From NCBI GenBank assembly GCA_002342985.1, contig DDRC01000213.1, positions 1 to 6,995 on the forward strand: DNA of 6,995 nucleotides. Direction: 5' to 3'. Shown in pieces: positions 5,993 through 6,995 of the stretch (positions within the stretch are counted from its first letter, which is position 1; every line of letters starts with the position of its first letter). The notes under the pieces were generated by a model. The model saw only the letters and a program-made list of their open reading frames with translations. It was not told the origin of the DNA and made no database searches. Both the position numbers and the translations under genes were made by a program. Origin of the DNA: Flavobacteriales bacterium UBA2426. Lineage in GTDB: Bacteria; Bacteroidota; Bacteroidia; Flavobacteriales_F; PHOS-HE28.

Positions 5993-6403
5993 ATGAAGAA
6001 GTTCAAAGCGATTATCCTGCTGCCACTGGCCGTAGTGCTTCTGTTCTCCTCCTGCACCACCTACACCAAGTCCATCGCAGGGACCTCGGTGCAGACGCAG
6101 ATCCACTTCAAGATGGAGGACCTCGAGTACATCGGTGACGTGAGCGGCACGGCGAGCCAGTCCTTCCTGTTCGGAACCCTGCCCATCGGCGGTCGCCGCT
6201 TCCACGTGGCGAACATCGGCGGTGGCGGCCTCATCCCGCAGGACCGTCTCACGAACAATGCCCTGTACGACGCGCTGATGCAGCGTGAGGATGCCGACTT
6301 CGTGCTCCCCCTCAGCTCCAGCTCGGTTCGCGACCAGATGTTCCTGGGCCACCGCACCACGCTCACCGTGCGTGCCAAGGCCTTCCGCATCAAGTCGAAA
6401 TAA
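5993..6403 (+). CDS. Small lipoprotein, function unknown
   Basis: 136 residues. The N-terminus MKKFKAIILL with a hydrophobic run ending LLFSSC gives a predicted lipidated Cys21, followed by TTYTKS. The mature part is about 115 residues: SVQTQIHFKMEDLEYIGDVSG, then FLFGTLPIGG, a Gly-rich NIGGGG, an ALYDALMQREDADFVLPL segment, and a basic C-terminus AFRIKSK. This layout (an early strand, a 'G.V.G' turn, a helix with 'A...A', then 'aDFVl.P') recalls small Bacteroidota lipoproteins of the DUF6567/TRL-like kind, but I recognise it only by general form. It starts 25 bases after the barrel gene, shares its codon style, and is followed by a strong hairpin, so the two form a bicistronic unit. A lipoprotein partner of the barrel in the outer membrane is a reasonable guess, not shown by sequence. 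Confidence 0.82.
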   Translation: MKKFKAIILLPLAVVLLFSSCTTYTKSIAGTSVQTQIHFKMEDLEYIGDVSGTASQSFLFGTLPIGGRRFHVANIGGGGLIPQDRLTNNALYDALMQREDADFVLPLSSSSVRDQMFLGHRTTLTVRAKAFRIKSK

Positions 6404-6421
6404 GAACAGCCATCGGCTGAC

Positions 6422-6464
6422 AAGTGCGGGAGCCGCGGTGCATTGCACCGCGGCTCTCGTGCTT
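6422..6464 (+). terminator. Long GC-rich hairpin, probable terminator of the barrel/lipoprotein unit
   Basis: The arms 6430-6441 (GAGCCGCGGTGC) and 6445-6456 (GCACCGCGGCTC) form a perfect 12-base stem with a 3-base ATT loop. The pairing extends outwards to 6422/6464, giving about 20 pairs in all with three G-U pairs (6425/6461, 6426/6460, 6429/6457). The outer pairs are A-T, so the stem begins AAG and ends CTT, but no real T tract follows. The G-U pairs form only in the plus-strand RNA and would be A-C mismatches in the minus-strand RNA, which supports action on plus-strand transcripts. It starts 18 bases after the lipoprotein stop. Confidence 0.75.
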
Positions 6465-6472
6465 AAGCCCCC

Positions 6473-6480
6473 TACCTTTA
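6473..6480 (+). promoter_or_regulatory. Possible -7 element (TACCTTTA) ahead of the last lipoprotein
   Basis: TACCTTTA matches TAnnTTTG except at the last base and lies 21 bases before the ATG at 6502. No TTG lies at the right spacing; the one at 6443-6445, inside the terminator loop, is 27 bases away. It would let the next gene be transcribed independently just after the terminator hairpin, but the evidence is thin. Confidence 0.3.
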
Positions 6481-6501
6481 CACCATACGTTCCTCCTTCC
6501 C

Positions 6502-6995
6502 ATGACCCGCAATCACTGGGCGGCCGTTTCCGCCTCCGCCCTGCTCCTGCTCTCCGCAGGGTGCAAGAAAGAGAATCAGATACCCGTGCTCACCGTGAGT
6601 CCCGGAACACCGGTCATGGCCGTCACTTCCGGCAACGTCGTCGCGTTCCGCATCAATGGCTCATCCGACGGCGGTAAGCTCAGCCGCCTGCGCATCACCT
6701 CCAAGCGCGACAACGGATTCACCATCACCGTGGCGGATACGGCGATCAGCGGCAGCACCTTCGCCTGGACCTGGGAGTACGCGGTGGCGCACGCCACGGA
6801 GCCCTACGACAACCAGTTGCGGTTCGAGCTCTACGAGAGCGATGGCGACCAGATGGGCGTGACGCGGATCCTGGAGGTCTCGCTGGGTGCGGTGCTGCTG
6901 GCGGAAAGCACCGGCCACCAGTTCAGCTCCCGGAATTCGGCGACGACGGGCGAATCCGCCTTCGACCTGGAGGAGCGCATTCCTGTGCTCTATAC
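6502..6995 (+). CDS. Lipoprotein, function unknown, 3' end cut by window
   Basis: The frame is open from the ATG at 6502 to the window edge, giving 164 codons. The N-terminus MTRNHW, a hydrophobic run of Ala and Leu and the lipobox LLSAGC give a predicted lipidated Cys21, followed by KKENQ, a charged stretch common in surface-exposed Bacteroidota lipoproteins. The next segment (VLTVSPGTPVMAVTSGNVVAF, then RINGSSDGGKLSRLRIT) looks like an Ig-like beta sandwich, with strands continuing through FTITVADTAI, FAWTWEY, LRFELYESDGDQMG and TRILEVSLG to about residue 130. After that comes a region with GHQFSSRNS and SAFDLEERIPVLY, possibly the start of a second domain. No catalytic motif or named family is recognised. 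The gene follows the terminator hairpin, so it is probably a separate transcription unit. The start is supported by the signal peptide; there is no Shine-Dalgarno sequence. Confidence 0.8.
   Translation, partial: MTRNHWAAVSASALLLLSAGCKKENQIPVLTVSPGTPVMAVTSGNVVAFRINGSSDGGKLSRLRITSKRDNGFTITVADTAISGSTFAWTWEYAVAHATEPYDNQLRFELYESDGDQMGVTRILEVSLGAVLLAESTGHQFSSRNSATTGESAFDLEERIPVLY

Noticed and set aside
1..6995. CRISPR array, tRNA or rRNA, insertion sequence, prophage or defence genes.
   Set aside because: Reading through, no spaced direct repeats, no cloverleaf with a recognisable anticodon arm, no transposase or nuclease motifs, and no terminal inverted repeats were found.

Overview
The window looks like a piece of chromosome from a GC-rich member of the Bacteroidota, probably a Flavobacteriales-type lineage. 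Three things support this. Intergenic gaps carry exact or near matches to the Bacteroidota -7 promoter element TAnnTTTG. No start codon has a convincing Shine-Dalgarno sequence, and the best-expressed-looking gene has an A-rich leader instead. The gene content is also typical: lipoproteins with relaxed lipoboxes, a small outer-membrane barrel and a WcaJ-type sugar transferase. The assignment rests on sequence character and remembered gene families, not on a database search.

Left half (1-4209), minus strand: a probable four-gene operon. In order of transcription it holds a Gfo/Idh/MocA-family NAD(P)-dependent oxidoreductase resembling UDP-GlcNAc 3-dehydrogenases (4209-3223), an uncharacterised lipoprotein with a PEGA-like N-terminal domain and a jelly-roll-like C-terminal domain (3176-2310), a polyprenyl-phosphate glycosylphosphotransferase (2313-898, overlapping the lipoprotein stop in an ATGA), and a 3-hydroxyacyl-CoA dehydrogenase cut by the window edge (851-1). 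The first three could serve a surface or lipid-linked glycan pathway. The dehydrogenase belongs to fatty-acid or butanoate metabolism and may simply be carried along.

Middle (4210-4297): a short divergent promoter region with head-to-head -7 elements. It separates the minus-strand operon from pcm (4298-4960, plus), a protein-repair L-isoaspartyl methyltransferase that would have an almost leaderless transcript.

Right part (4961-6995), plus strand: a 188-base gap with a good promoter, then a two-gene unit of a signal-peptide-bearing probable outer-membrane beta-barrel (5149-5967) and a small lipoprotein (5993-6403). A long GC-rich hairpin closes the unit. A further lipoprotein starts at 6502 and runs off the window. 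The functions of these three envelope proteins are not recognised.

I found no RNA gene, CRISPR array, insertion sequence, prophage or defence system. Most of the window is ordinary chromosome. The points most worth a second look are the lipoprotein coupled to the sugar transferase, the barrel/lipoprotein pair with its tandem promoter elements, and the divergent promoter region.
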